Of a stretch of DNA of 64,000 nt, positions 63,924 through 64,000 are shown one piece after another. Each line of letters opens with the position of its first letter. Position 1 is the first letter of the stretch. The notes beneath the pieces were generated by a model. That model saw only the letters and a program-made list of their open reading frames with translations. It was not told the DNA's origin and did not search any database. The position numbers were made by a program, and so were the translations under genes. This DNA is from Mycolicibacterium stellerae (GTDB taxonomy: Bacteria > Actinomycetota > Actinomycetes > Mycobacteriales > Mycobacteriaceae): positions 28,711-92,710 of the forward strand of contig NZ_RARC01000028.1 of the NCBI RefSeq assembly GCF_003719305.1. Reading direction: 5' to 3'.

Positions 63924-64000
63924 GTGCCGAAGGGATATCGGTTTTCGAAGTCAGTTCGTCGAGAGTTTTTTGATCAGGTGTGTGGGGGTCAGTCGATCCG
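63924..64000 (+). mobile_element. Start of a probable IS transposase, cut by the window edge
   Basis: Reading from a GTG at 63924, preceded by GAGGAGG (63912-63918), the product begins VPKGYRFSKSVRREFFDQV and continues CGGQSI to the edge. This resembles the N-terminal helix-turn-helix of actinobacterial IS30-type transposases as I recall them. Codon use is less GC-rich than the neighbouring TetR gene. Only 25 residues are visible, so the family is uncertain and no terminal repeat could be confirmed. Confidence 0.5.

Overview
The window is high-GC actinobacterial DNA, almost certainly from a mycobacterium (a Mycolicibacterium-like species). Evidence: the gene order follows, in reverse, a block of the Mycobacterium tuberculosis H37Rv chromosome as I recall it (TetR-lhr-nei ... 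glpD2-lpdA-GGCT-amiA1-amiB1-deoD-pmmB-upp ... add-deoA-cdd-sdhCDAB ... dacB1 ... trpS ... icd-metY). Other signs are GTG/TTG starts, ATGA/GTGA start-stop overlaps, a SAM-IV riboswitch, an ESX/EspC-like gene and a SigJ-type sigma factor. This synteny is from memory and was not computed.

Layout. 1-7.6 kb: a partial metY with a SAM-IV riboswitch, monomeric isocitrate dehydrogenase, an alpha/beta hydrolase, a DinB-like/TIGR03086 gene divergent from a MarR regulator, trpS and a YihY membrane protein. 7.6-18 kb: dacB1, then an amine/GABA-type catabolic island (class III aminotransferase, Lrp regulator, aminobutyraldehyde dehydrogenase, two APC permeases, succinate-semialdehyde dehydrogenase, a tandem Usp protein). 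18-20.4 kb: sigJ (ECF41) convergent with a carboxymuconolactone-decarboxylase-like gene that carries an exact ECF41 promoter, then a small repetitive lipoprotein bracketed by two copies of a palindromic repeat. 20.4-27 kb: the sdhCDAB operon, divergent from the nucleoside-salvage operon cdd-deoA-add. 27-37.2 kb is more accessory: a CotH-like kinase, an Rv3311-like protein, a secreted Ig-like repeat protein, an asparagine-type permease coupled to a tiny membrane protein, an MFS transporter, a decayed LuxR fragment, and an NlpC/P60 plus EspC-like pair. 37.2-45.5 kb: upp, pmmB, a MarR/AbrB-transporter pair with a perfect operator, deoD, amiB1/amiA1, and an AbiEi/DUF559 protein bracketed by inverted copies of a second repeat family. 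45.5-52.8 kb: GGCT-like, lpdA, glpD, an RluA-like pseudouridine synthase, MOSC, NmrA-like and SDR genes in one direction. 52.8-58.4 kb: a crotonase, a small secreted protein, a DesT-like TetR regulator divergent from a ferredoxin-type reductase/desaturase pair, nei and an SDR. 58.4-64 kb: lhr helicase, a TetR regulator, and the start of a probable transposase running off the edge.

How the genes work together. Several blocks look like functional units: SAM-responsive methionine synthesis; amine/GABA uptake and oxidation to succinate, feeding SDH; nucleoside and base salvage (cdd, deoA, add, upp, deoD); fatty-acyl desaturation under a dedicated repressor; and DNA repair (lhr, nei).

No rRNA, tRNA or CRISPR array was seen. 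No stretch over 300 bases lacks a gene. Three families of palindromic intergenic repeats are present. The most interesting items are the sigJ/ECF41 module, the CotH-like protein, the DUF559 cassette between inverted repeats, the NlpC/P60-EspC pair, and the MarR operator lying on its own start codon.
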